Assembly: GCA_002427735.1 (NCBI GenBank)
Contig: DIYP01000018.1
Span: 1 to 64,000 of the forward strand
DNA length: 64,000 nt
Direction of reading: 5' to 3'
Origin: Flavobacteriales bacterium UBA6051
GTDB taxonomy: Bacteria; Bacteroidota; Bacteroidia; Flavobacteriales_D; Crocinitomicaceae
Position 1 is the stretch's first letter. Every line of letters starts with the position of its first letter. The translations under genes were made by a program, and so were the position numbers. Under the pieces are notes generated by a model. The model had not been told where the DNA came from, searched no databases, and saw only the letters and a list, made by a program, of their open reading frames with translations. Shown piece by piece: positions 16,975-24,152 of this stretch.

Positions 16975-18368
16975 GATAGGACTGAGTTTTTGGCATTCGA
17001 AAATTCTACATCCGTTCGTTTTAAAGCTGTGCGAATCGCATTCAGTTTGTGATGAACTTCTCTCACTTCTCGTTCGGGAACTGAATCAAGTACGACACCG
17101 GCACCTGCTCGGTAGTGAAGCACATTGTTTTTACTAAGCACACTGCGTATGACAATCGCCATGTTGGTGTCAAGATTTGGATGAATAAATCCAATCGCTC
17201 CACCATAAAAATCTCTTGGATTTTCTTCGATCTCATGAATCAGTTCTAAAGCTTTTGGTTTTGGTGTTCCGGAAAGTGTACCTGCGGGAAAAGAGTTACA
17301 CAATACTTCAAAGTTGGCGTTGTTTTTCAGTTTACCAGTTACTTTAGAAACTAAGTGAGTAACATGACTAAAGTGCTGCACTTCCTTGTACGAATCAACG
17401 CGAACATCAGAACAATTTCTACTAAGATCATTGCGAGCAAGATCAACGAGCATGGTATGTTCAGCATTTTCCTTTTCGTCTTTAAGAAGAAAGTCCAGTT
17501 GTTGTTGATCTGTTTCCTCAATTCCAGTTCTCGGGACGGTTCCAGCAATTGGATGAATTTCTGCGCGCCCCTTTTTTACGACAACCTGAGCTTCAGGAGA
17601 TGATCCAAATAAGCGATATGATTCAAAATCAAAATAAAACAGATACGGAGATGGATTTAAACGTCTCAACTGACGATAGACCTGAAAATCATCGCCAAAG
17701 AATGAATGCTCAAAAGCATTTGATAAAACGAGTTGGAAAACATCTCCGCGCTTACAGTGCTCAATGGCTCGTTCGACTTTCTGTTGAAAGGCCGCATCGC
17801 TAAATTGACGGCGTTCATTTCCGAAGAGTTCAAAGGGAAGTTCTGAAGTCTGTTCATTTCTGATCAGGTCTCCAATTTCTGAAATAATAAATTTCTTATC
17901 CGTGCGATTTTCAAGAATATACCCCTCATTGGTAAAGTGATCAATTACAATGATATACCTGAAAACAAACAAGTGCAATGGCGGAATAGTTGCTTTAGTT
18001 GCGTTTGATAAATGTGTCTCATCATGTTGGGTAAACTCAAAGCTTAAACGCCCGAAAAAACCGTTGAATTCGGTTTCTTCAAATGAGTATTCTTCCAGTA
18101 ATTTTTGAACCTGCGAACGATGAGTTTGCCCTTCAGAAAGCGATAATTCACGTTGCTTGTTTTCTTCTTTTATCACAAGTGAATTCCCTTGCTTTGTGAT
18201 CTCAATGAATGGCTCAATGCCAATGAAAGATTTACTGTTTTGTCTTGAGTGGTAATCATTGCTTTCTAACAAACAAGATTTCCTGAATTTGTTTCTTAAC
18301 CCCAGGTAGAGTTTAACTGGCGTATACATGTCCGCGTTAAAACGGGTCGTGTTGGTATGGATGTACAT
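16971..18368 (-). CDS. trpE: Anthranilate synthase component I
   Basis: 465 aa, first committed enzyme of Trp synthesis (chorismate plus ammonia to anthranilate). The N-terminal lobe carries the LLES motif (about residues 32-36) that forms the tryptophan feedback site; the C-terminal catalytic lobe has VDLARNDLSRNC, FPAGTLSGTPKPKA and YGGAIGF. The ATG lies only 20 nt after the T-run of a rho-independent terminator, which itself follows a Trp-rich leader, so expression is very probably set by attenuation as well as by allosteric inhibition. First gene of trpEGDCFBA. Confidence 0.96.
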   Translation of the reverse strand: MYIHTNTTRFNADMYTPVKLYLGLRNKFRKSCLLESNDYHSRQNSKSFIGIEPFIEITKQGNSLVIKEENKQRELSLSEGQTHRSQVQKLLEEYSFEETEFNGFFGRLSFEFTQHDETHLSNATKATIPPLHLFVFRYIIVIDHFTNEGYILENRTDKKFIISEIGDLIRNEQTSELPFELFGNERRQFSDAAFQQKVERAIEHCKRGDVFQLVLSNAFEHSFFGDDFQVYRQLRRLNPSPYLFYFDFESYRLFGSSPEAQVVVKKGRAEIHPIAGTVPRTGIEETDQQQLDFLLKDEKENAEHTMLVDLARNDLSRNCSDVRVDSYKEVQHFSHVTHLVSKVTGKLKNNANFEVLCNSFPAGTLSGTPKPKALELIHEIEENPRDFYGGAIGFIHPNLDTNMAIVIRSVLSKNNVLHYRAGAGVVLDSVPEREVREVHHKLNAIRTALKRTDVEFSNAKNSVLS

Positions 18369-18387
18369 TGGAATGAAAGTTTTGGGT

Positions 18388-18421
18388 AAAAAAAACGGCT
18401 TGTCTGGTGTGACAAGCCGTT
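18388..18421 (-). terminator. Attenuator terminator of the trp operon
   Basis: Perfect 11-bp stem (18411-18421 with 18394-18404), 6-nt loop ACACCA, then eight T (18395-18388, sharing the last two stem bases) on the minus strand, ending 20 nt before trpE. The loop can pair with a TTGGTGT at the last Trp/Cys codons of the leader (7 bp with one G-U), a candidate antiterminator. Confidence 0.85.
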
Positions 18422-18446
18422 CTATGAATGAGTTACAAATTCTAAA

Positions 18447-18530
18447 TTAACGCCAGGTACACCAACTATTCGTTGAGCACCACCACCAAGAGGCTGACAT
18501 TAAATTCTTATTTGTTAAACGTGTATTCAT
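18447..18530 (-). CDS. trpL: trp operon leader peptide
   Basis: 27 codons from ATG 18530 to TAA 18447-18449. Five are Trp: three consecutive (15-17), then 23 and 26; the C-terminal half reads SASWWWCSTNSWCTWR. This density is far above chance and is the hallmark of ribosome-mediated Trp attenuation: stalling at these codons when Trp-tRNA is scarce would prevent formation of the terminator that starts 26 nt after the stop. A promoter with TSS near 18544 would leave a 5' leader of about 14 nt. No Shine-Dalgarno is seen, as is usual in this phylum; the AACGATGAA start context is shared with the aro leader. Confidence 0.85.
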   Translation of the reverse strand: MNTRLTNKNLMSASWWWCSTNSWCTWR

Positions 18531-18549
18531 CGTTTGTGCGATTGCGGTA

Positions 18550-18582
18550 CAAAGATTTCAAATTAATTTTCAATTGGGCAAA
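18550..18582 (-). promoter_or_regulatory. Promoter of trp leader-operon
   Basis: On the minus strand TTTG (18582-18579), 21-nt spacer, AATCTTTG (18557-18550), one mismatch to TAnnTTTG. The predicted start is about 14 nt before the leader ATG. Confidence 0.5.
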
Positions 18583-18603
18583 TAAAAATTTCAATCTTTT
18601 TTC

Positions 18604-18618
18604 TTTACCGTAGGTAAA
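18604..18618. promoter_or_regulatory. 15-bp palindrome between divergent trp and aro promoters
   Basis: TTTACCGTAGGTAAA: 6-bp perfect arms around a GTA centre. It lies 21 bp upstream of the trp -33 element and 4 bp upstream of the aro -33 element, a typical place for a repressor or activator operator acting on both. No regulator gene is adjacent. Confidence 0.4.
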
Positions 18619-18622
18619 CTTT

Positions 18623-18654
18623 TTTGAAATTGGTTATTTATCGAAAATACTTTG
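18623..18654 (+). promoter_or_regulatory. Promoter of aro leader-operon
   Basis: TTTG (18623-18626), 20-nt spacer, ATACTTTG (18647-18654), which keeps the TTTG half of the -7 consensus. Transcription would begin near 18660, about 29 nt before the aromatic leader ATG. Confidence 0.45.
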
Positions 18655-18688
18655 GATTTGAATAAAATAATTTGAAAAATTTGTAACG

Positions 18689-18748
18689 ATGAAAATGCAA
18701 ACGACATATTCAAACTTCGATTTCTGGTGCAGCCGTGCTGTGCTATAG
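18689..18748 (+). CDS. Candidate aromatic leader peptide of DAHP synthase operon
   Basis: 19 codons, MKMQTTYSNFDFWCSRAVL, ending in TAG at 18746-18748. Tyr7, Phe10, Phe12 and Trp13 fall within seven codons, all three end products of the pathway whose first enzyme is encoded downstream. A rho-independent terminator starts 32 nt after the stop. GGGGA at the stop codon (18748-18752) can pair with TCTCC of the terminator's 5' arm (18783-18787, one G-U), a possible antiterminator. The layout matches leader-peptide attenuation; the mixed Tyr/Phe/Trp content would sense general aromatic shortage. A weakness is the 227-nt distance from terminator to the first gene. Confidence 0.68.
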   Translation: MKMQTTYSNFDFWCSRAVL

Positions 18749-18780
18749 GGGATGAATATGTTCAGAAATATGTGAAAGAA

Positions 18781-18806
18781 AGTCTCCCAACGGAGGCTTT
18801 TTTTTT
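18781..18806 (+). terminator. Attenuator terminator upstream of DAHP synthase gene
   Basis: Stem AGTCTCC (18781-18787) with GGAGGCT (18792-18798), one G-U pair, loop CAAC, then nine T (18798-18806). No gene other than the 19-codon leader precedes it on this strand, so it is best explained as an attenuator. Confidence 0.82.
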
Positions 18807-19033
18807 GCGCTGAAAGACAACAAATGAAGAATAAAGCAATTAATTCACGTTTTATATTTAACTCGAGATTATCGATGCGGATTGAAAAACTATGCACAAT
18901 GACATTTTCGAGAAGTTCAATGAATATAGTTTGTGTCAATCAGGGCTGCATTGAACATTTCAATAACTTTAAACAGTCATTTAGGAATAGAAATAATTTG
19001 ACAATCCTCACATACAGACAAAACTAAGTTGTA
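18807..19033 (+). other. Long untranslated region before DAHP synthase gene
   Basis: 227 nt between the attenuator terminator and the aroF ATG. A 67-codon frame (18824-19027) fills it, but its composition (many Asn, Arg, Phe, Ser) does not look like a real protein. A perfect 6-bp hairpin ATTGAA-CAT-TTCAAT is at 18950-18964. No good internal promoter is visible (best: TAACTTTA at 18964-18971). Confidence 0.4.
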
Positions 19034-20113
19034 ATGAGTTTAATTCAAGAATTTGATCGTCCGCTAATAATTGCTGGTCCTTGCAGCGCGGAATCAGAAG
19101 AACAAGTGATGAAAACAGCACTTCAATTGAAGGCAGACGGTCGAACGAATATGCTTAGAGCTGGGATTTGGAAGCCACGAACGAGACCCAATTCATTTGA
19201 GGGTGTGGGACATGTTGGTCTCCCCTGGCTAGCAAAAGCGGGAAAAGAAACGGGCTTAAAAACAACGACTGAAGTTGCCAATGCAAAGCACGCCGAGTTA
19301 GCATTAAAAGCCGGGATTGAAGCTTTGTGGATTGGTGCGCGCACCACCGTAAATCCTTTTGCTGTGCAGGAAATTGCAGATGCACTGCAAGGTGTCGATA
19401 TTCCTGTTTTAATTAAGAATCCTGTCAATCCGGATGTGCAACTTTGGCTGGGGGCTTTTGAACGTTTTGAAAAAGCAGGTATTTCTGATTTAACAGCCAT
19501 TCATAGAGGTTTTTCGGTGTACAACCACGCAAAGTATAGAAACGTACCTAATTGGGAAATTCCGATTGAGTTAAAAGAACGAAGACCGAATACACCAGTT
19601 ATTTGCGACCCTAGTCATATTGGTGGAAAACGGGATTTATTGTTCGAAATCAGCCAGAAAGCAATGGACTTGAATTTTGAGGGATTAATGATTGAAACAC
19701 ATCCTGACCCCGATAATGCATGGTCTGACGCTGCTCAACAGGTTACACCTAGAGGACTCGCAGGTATTTTGGACGAGTTGATTTTACGCTCACATGAGGT
19801 TTCGATTGACGTAGCATCTCAAATTGATGATATTCGAATGAAAGTGAGTGATCTCGATGATCGCTTGTTTGATTTACTGAGCAGACGTATGCAAATGAGT
19901 GAAGAAGTGGGGCGTTTAAAGCGAGAAAACAATATCACAATTCTTCAGCAAGAGCACTGGCGCAAAATCATCAATCATAGATTGGATCATAGTGATGAGT
20001 ATCGTTTAACGAGAAAGTTTGTCCGAAAACTCATGGATGCCATACATCAGGAGTCTATTCGTCATCAAACGGCGGTTATGAATCCAGATAAAACGAACCC
20101 CAGTGAAGGTTAA
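19034..20113 (+). CDS. aroF: Bifunctional DAHP synthase / chorismate mutase
   Basis: 359 aa. The N-terminal type I-beta DAHP synthase barrel (about residues 1-255) condenses PEP and erythrose 4-phosphate; metal ligand Cys17 in IIAGPCSAES, with LRAGIWKPRTRP, WIGARTTVNPF and DPSHIGGKRD conserved. A helical AroQ chorismate mutase (about 265-345; DDIRMKVSDLDDRLFDLLSRRM, VGRLKRENN) is fused at the C-terminus. Such fusions are known in Bacteroidota (Prevotella nigrescens), where the mutase domain mediates prephenate feedback on DAHP synthase. A Tyr/Phe/Trp leader upstream suggests transcriptional control too. Overlaps aroA by 11 nt. Confidence 0.94.
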   Translation: MSLIQEFDRPLIIAGPCSAESEEQVMKTALQLKADGRTNMLRAGIWKPRTRPNSFEGVGHVGLPWLAKAGKETGLKTTTEVANAKHAELALKAGIEALWIGARTTVNPFAVQEIADALQGVDIPVLIKNPVNPDVQLWLGAFERFEKAGISDLTAIHRGFSVYNHAKYRNVPNWEIPIELKERRPNTPVICDPSHIGGKRDLLFEISQKAMDLNFEGLMIETHPDPDNAWSDAAQQVTPRGLAGILDELILRSHEVSIDVASQIDDIRMKVSDLDDRLFDLLSRRMQMSEEVGRLKRENNITILQQEHWRKIINHRLDHSDEYRLTRKFVRKLMDAIHQESIRHQTAVMNPDKTNPSEG

Positions 20114-21356
20114 AATAAGCAATACAAAGCTAGAGGGTATTGTCCAAATCCCACCTTCCAAAAGTGATGGACAGCGAGCATTACTTTGTGCTGGATTGGC
20201 CAGTGGTGAGTCTAAAATCAGGAATTTGGGGACGAGTAATGATGAACTCCAAATGCTGGAAACGATTAAAGCTATTGGGGCAAAAGTTACCAATAATGGT
20301 AATGTGTTTATGATCAGCGGAACTGACAGAGAGCGATTTGACGGTAGTCTTTTTTGCGGAGAAAGTGGTTTAGGATTACGATTAACTGTGCCAGTAATTT
20401 CAACATTTTCAGGAATTAAAATCATCGATGGAGAGGGATCCTTGAAAAAAAGAGAGCACAGTTTCTTTCTTCAGTACTTGCCAGAAATGGGAGTTAAAAT
20501 TAATGGGGAAGGGAACAGATTGCCTTTTACACTCAATGGAGAACTTTGCGCAGGCGAATACTCTGTTGACGGAAGCTACTCTTCACAGTATATCTCAGGG
20601 TTATTAATGGCCTTACCAAGATTGAATCGAAATTCGCGCCTTACCGTTTCAAGTTTGGCCAGCAAACAGTATGTTCAAATGACACTTCACACGTTGGGTT
20701 CTTTTGGGATTAATATATCAACTGAGTCACTGGAAGTGTATACAATAAAGGGAAACCAGCCTTACATGTCGTGTGATTATACGGTCGAAAGTGATTGGAG
20801 CTCGGCTAGTTATTGGTTGGCGGCAGGAGCATTGGGACATCCAGTCCAATTGACTGGTTTATCATTACAGAGTCATCAAGCTGACATGGCAATGCTTTCT
20901 GCGTTAGAAGCGGCCGGCTGTAAGATAAAAATAGAAGATGACGTTTTATCGGTTGATCCAAGTGAACTTCGTCCATTTAGTTTTGATGCTACGGACTGTC
21001 CTGATTTGTTTCCTGCGTTGGCTGTAATTGGAGCATGTGCCGATGGGGTTTCAGTGCTTCATGGTGTTCGTAGGTTGGCGAATAAGGAAAGCGATCGTGG
21101 GAGAGTGCTCCAGCAGGAATTTCAAAAGCTTGGCATTCGTATAGATTTGGATGGCGATATCATGTGTATTCATGGTGAAAAACAGTTAAGCAGCGCATCA
21201 GTAGATTCGCATAATGATCATCGTATTGCCATGTGTCTTGCCATTCTGGGCACAAGAGTGGAAGGCGGTATAGAGATTCTTGGTGCTGAAGCAGTAGCCA
21301 AGAGTTACCCCGGCTTTTGGGATGATTTTAATCAGTTGATTTCAAGCGATCGCTAA
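20103..21356 (+). CDS. aroA: 3-phosphoshikimate 1-carboxyvinyltransferase (EPSP synthase)
   Basis: 417 aa, transfers enolpyruvyl from PEP to shikimate 3-phosphate. Shikimate/PEP-binding IPPSKSDGQRALLCAGLASG, inter-domain GLGLRLTVPVIS, SSQYISGLLMALP, and C-terminal NKESDRGRVLQQEF and DHRIAMCLA are all present. The start is GTG inside the end of the DAHP synthase gene, so the two are translationally coupled. The 3' end overlaps the convergent deacetylase gene by 29 nt. Confidence 0.95.
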   Translation: MKVKISNTKLEGIVQIPPSKSDGQRALLCAGLASGESKIRNLGTSNDELQMLETIKAIGAKVTNNGNVFMISGTDRERFDGSLFCGESGLGLRLTVPVISTFSGIKIIDGEGSLKKREHSFFLQYLPEMGVKINGEGNRLPFTLNGELCAGEYSVDGSYSSQYISGLLMALPRLNRNSRLTVSSLASKQYVQMTLHTLGSFGINISTESLEVYTIKGNQPYMSCDYTVESDWSSASYWLAAGALGHPVQLTGLSLQSHQADMAMLSALEAAGCKIKIEDDVLSVDPSELRPFSFDATDCPDLFPALAVIGACADGVSVLHGVRRLANKESDRGRVLQQEFQKLGIRIDLDGDIMCIHGEKQLSSASVDSHNDHRIAMCLAILGTRVEGGIEILGAEAVAKSYPGFWDDFNQLISSDR

Positions 21357-22314
21357 ACGTCATGAAGGAATGTTCGCCTTTATGCCGTAAAATAAATTTC
21401 TCGAGTTGTTCAAGTGAATAAAGCGTGCATGCTTTCGGGTGACCAATTACTACAAAATCCTGGCTTTTATTTTTTCTTAACGCTCCACTAAGTGACTTTG
21501 CAAAATATCCGTCCAAAGATACAGGAAGTCTGCTCTTTTTTGTCAATCGTTTGCTTCGTTCTCCTGATGTACTAATTGGAAAGCCATTGCCTAATGGTTT
21601 ATGGCGAGTAGGTATTAGCCTTCCCCAACCGTATAATTGCCAAAAGAAAATAGGGTGATAGGTATGAGCGGCTATGGGTAATTCCATAAATGAACCAAGC
21701 GCTTCGGTCACGCACAAATCATCCTCAAAGCGATAAGCTTCATTGGATTCAATCGAACGAAAATCATACGAATAAACTTCGTTTTCATTGAATCCTCCTG
21801 GAAAAACCGTTGAATCAAACTGAATGCCGACTTTCGAAAATGCCTCTTTCACATGAGAAAAAGGTTGGAGACACCAGCCACCGGCTCGATAACTATGTAT
21901 TTGCTGTCCTGTTATTTCCTGAAGATGATTGGCGTATCTTAAGAAAATTTCTTCCGCTTCTTTTTTTTCGAAATCAATGAGTTTATAGCGATCAACAGGG
22001 AAGACCCAATGCCCATTTTCGTAATGGGCATCTTCCCAATGAGGATGAACGTGCAATTGACAGTCATTGCCCTGAGAAACGAGTTCTTTAATTTGACCAG
22101 ATACACGCGCATAATCATCCTGAAGTTCGGGAAATTTAGGAGCCAATTTTTTTAGCATCACTAAATAGCCGGCATCGATAAAGTAAGTCATGCGAGCGCC
22201 TGTGCGCTCAGTGATTTCCATTAACTTCTGTGTTGGATTCAAGATGCATTGCTCCGCACTCCCAGAGGTAGTTCCGAAAAAAAGTTCGTAATCAAGTGTC
22301 AGGAAAATATTCAC
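21328..22314 (-). CDS. NodB-like polysaccharide deacetylase family protein
   Basis: About 328 aa from the GTG at 22314 (MNIFLTLDYELFFG), the normal start for this family; an upstream in-frame TTG at 22395 adds an unlikely tail. Motifs of the carbohydrate esterase 4 fold: TLDYELF (metal/base Asp), TYFIDAG, and the histidine cluster LHVHPHWED; RAGGW and the terminal VIGHPKA also fit. It probably removes acetyl groups from a cell-surface polysaccharide, but no glycosyltransferases are adjacent, so the substrate is unknown. No signal peptide, so cytoplasmic or membrane-associated. Confidence 0.72.
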   Translation of the reverse strand: MNIFLTLDYELFFGTTSGSAEQCILNPTQKLMEITERTGARMTYFIDAGYLVMLKKLAPKFPELQDDYARVSGQIKELVSQGNDCQLHVHPHWEDAHYENGHWVFPVDRYKLIDFEKKEAEEIFLRYANHLQEITGQQIHSYRAGGWCLQPFSHVKEAFSKVGIQFDSTVFPGGFNENEVYSYDFRSIESNEAYRFEDDLCVTEALGSFMELPIAAHTYHPIFFWQLYGWGRLIPTRHKPLGNGFPISTSGERSKRLTKKSRLPVSLDGYFAKSLSGALRKNKSQDFVVIGHPKACTLYSLEQLEKFILRHKGEHSFMTFSDRLKSTD

Positions 22315-22410
22315 TGCTGCAATTTGTACAAACTTAACCAGATTTTTTGAGCTGTTGTAACCACTTTCGACAACAACGTTACATTGATGTAGCAACCAAA
22401 ACTCAAAAAC

Positions 22411-23295
22411 ATGAAAACAATACTTCTAGCCACTTTTGTGTGCAGTTCAGCACTTTTTTTAAGTTTATCTTCAGGAAAAAAGCCGGGATTAAAGACGGCG
22501 TTAAAAACGCTGGAAGGCTTTTGCAACTTTGTTCCTACTGGCAAAACCGTTTTGAACAATGATACTTTATCTGTACAGTCGTTTTATATCAGTTCAGGAG
22601 AAGTGACAAACCTTCAGTACCAAGAGTTTTTACATGATTTAAAGAAGGAGGGCGAAACTGAAAAATTGGCCATAGCAATGATTGATTCCGTTCGATGGAA
22701 CAATCGTTTGTCGAATAATCAGTCTTTTGTAGATTACTACCACCAGCATCCGGCTTACCACAATTATCCGGTTGTGAATATTTCAAAAGAGGGCGCAGAG
22801 CTATTTTGTGAATGGTTATCTCAACAATATGATAGTTTGTCAAACGGCGAATTGAAATTAACTTTTCGATTACCTACACGAGCGGAATGGATGCGCGCTG
22901 CACGAGGAGATAGACACTACTCTGTTTATAGCTGGGGAGGACCATATCTCCGAAATGCAAAAGGAATGATTCTGGCCAATTTCATGCGTTTTGGGGCAGA
23001 AAACATTCATCGTAATACCGATACTGGAGAGTTCGAAGTCGTTCCAGGTCCAGTTGGACCAATGCTTTCTGATTGGGCAGATGTCACTGCACCTTCTTTA
23101 TCTTACTTTCCAAATGACTATGGTATTTATAACATGAATGGAAACGTTTCAGAGATGATTTCTAATGGTGATTTTGCCGTAGGTGGCGACTGGAAATCTC
23201 CAGGTTATGATATTCGTAATGAAAGTATAAAACCATTCACAGAGCCAGACCCAACAGTTGGTTTTAGGGTTGTCGCAAGTTACATCAACCAATAA
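22411..23295 (+). CDS. Exported SUMF1/formylglycine-enzyme-like protein
   Basis: 294 aa. Signal sequence (MKTILLATFVCSSALFLSLSS), then a SUMF1/FGE fold: ISSGEVTNLQYQEFL, YPVVNISKEGAELFCEWLS, FRLPTRAEWMRAARG, YGIYNMNGNVSEMI, VGGDWKSP, VGFRVV. The catalytic cysteine pair of true formylglycine enzymes is not evident, so it is likely non-catalytic, as are GldJ and GldK of the gliding/type IX machinery, which share this fold. Those are larger lipoproteins, and the gldK-N genes are not nearby. Divergent from the deacetylase gene. Confidence 0.75.
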   Translation: MKTILLATFVCSSALFLSLSSGKKPGLKTALKTLEGFCNFVPTGKTVLNNDTLSVQSFYISSGEVTNLQYQEFLHDLKKEGETEKLAIAMIDSVRWNNRLSNNQSFVDYYHQHPAYHNYPVVNISKEGAELFCEWLSQQYDSLSNGELKLTFRLPTRAEWMRAARGDRHYSVYSWGGPYLRNAKGMILANFMRFGAENIHRNTDTGEFEVVPGPVGPMLSDWADVTAPSLSYFPNDYGIYNMNGNVSEMISNGDFAVGGDWKSPGYDIRNESIKPFTEPDPTVGFRVVASYINQ

Positions 23296-23311
23296 TAGTA
23301 GTAACGCTCAA

Positions 23312-23341
23312 AAAATCCCCTCGTTTCGACAAGGGGATTTT
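23312..23341. terminator. Bidirectional terminator
   Basis: AAAATCCCCT (23312-23321) pairs perfectly with AGGGGATTTT (23332-23341); A-run and T-run flank it, so it can serve the SUMF1-like gene and the convergent barrel gene. Confidence 0.85.
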
Positions 23342-23349
23342 CGTTTTAG

Positions 23350-23955
23350 CTAACTGCCTGAAAAATTCAGGACCAGAGCGATGTTGTGATATTTTATGTT
23401 TTTAAATGCCGTTTCTTCCATCATTTCTGTTAGCCCAAAAGAGTAACGCAACTCTGGAGATATGTTGAATCTGAAAATGGGAACATCAAGACCGACTCCA
23501 ATATCCACGGCTACATCTTTATTGGTGAAAGTCGTGGAACCGCTTCCAAGAGGAATACGTGCATTAGGGCCAGCTACTATGTATGGGCTGAAACGTCCTT
23601 TCATGAACTTGTATTTTACGAGTCCTACGAGTTCTATGTTCAAAGGATTCATTTTATAACTGGTCCCATCTTGCTCCAACCGACTGGCGTTGAAAGATAA
23701 TTCAGCTTTTGGCGCTAGTGAGAAATGATCTCCAAAACGAAAATTGGAAGTAAGACCAAATCGATATCCCAGACCATTTGTGATGTCCGAAGTTTCGCGA
23801 CTCTCATCTCTGAACGAAAGGTTAGAGCGATTGATTCCTGCATTGAACCCAAAGGTTACGAACTTGGGTTTTTCTTCTGCCCTTTCCGAGGCCGTTTGAC
23901 CAAAAATTGGTGTACAGGCCATCGCGAATAAGGAAAAAACGATGACTTTTTTCAT
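23350..23955 (-). CDS. Outer-membrane beta-barrel protein (PorT-like family)
   Basis: 201 aa, signal peptide (MKKVIVFSLFAMACTPIFG), then alternating strands ending in NIALVLNFSGS, consistent with an eight-stranded outer-membrane barrel: FGFNAGINRSNLSF, GYRFGLTSNFRFGDHFSLAPKAELSF, FSPYIVAGPNARIPLG, FNISPELRYSFGLTE. This is the broad PorT/OMP_b-brl family of Bacteroidota; no specific function follows. Single gene with the shared terminator at its 3' end. Confidence 0.75.
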   Translation of the reverse strand: MKKVIVFSLFAMACTPIFGQTASERAEEKPKFVTFGFNAGINRSNLSFRDESRETSDITNGLGYRFGLTSNFRFGDHFSLAPKAELSFNASRLEQDGTSYKMNPLNIELVGLVKYKFMKGRFSPYIVAGPNARIPLGSGSTTFTNKDVAVDIGVGLDVPIFRFNISPELRYSFGLTEMMEETAFKNIKYHNIALVLNFSGS

Positions 23956-24103
23956 GGTTTATTTGTTTAAGGTCTCTTGAAAGCTTTTGGAGAAATAAGA
24001 ATTTCAAAAGACGTGGGTTAAGTACTTTTTATGCCATGAAGATTGTTTTGAGGGTTCATGATGAATAACGAAGAGATTTGTGATTTTATTTCAATCTAAC
24101 TGC

Positions 24104-24134
24104 TTGATAAACCTATACCGAATTGCAATATTTG
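24104..24134 (+). promoter_or_regulatory. Promoter of NTP pyrophosphohydrolase-NUDIX genes
   Basis: TTG (24104-24106), 20-nt spacer, AATATTTG (24127-24134), one mismatch to TAnnTTTG; 18 nt before the ATG. Confidence 0.45.
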
Positions 24135-24152
24135 TGATTCAAACAACACAAT

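Noticed and set aside
18824..19027. 67-codon frame just before the DAHP synthase gene
   Set aside because: Composition looks random (Asn, Arg, Phe, Ser rich), no signal or family, and it starts immediately after an attenuator terminator; treated as untranslated.
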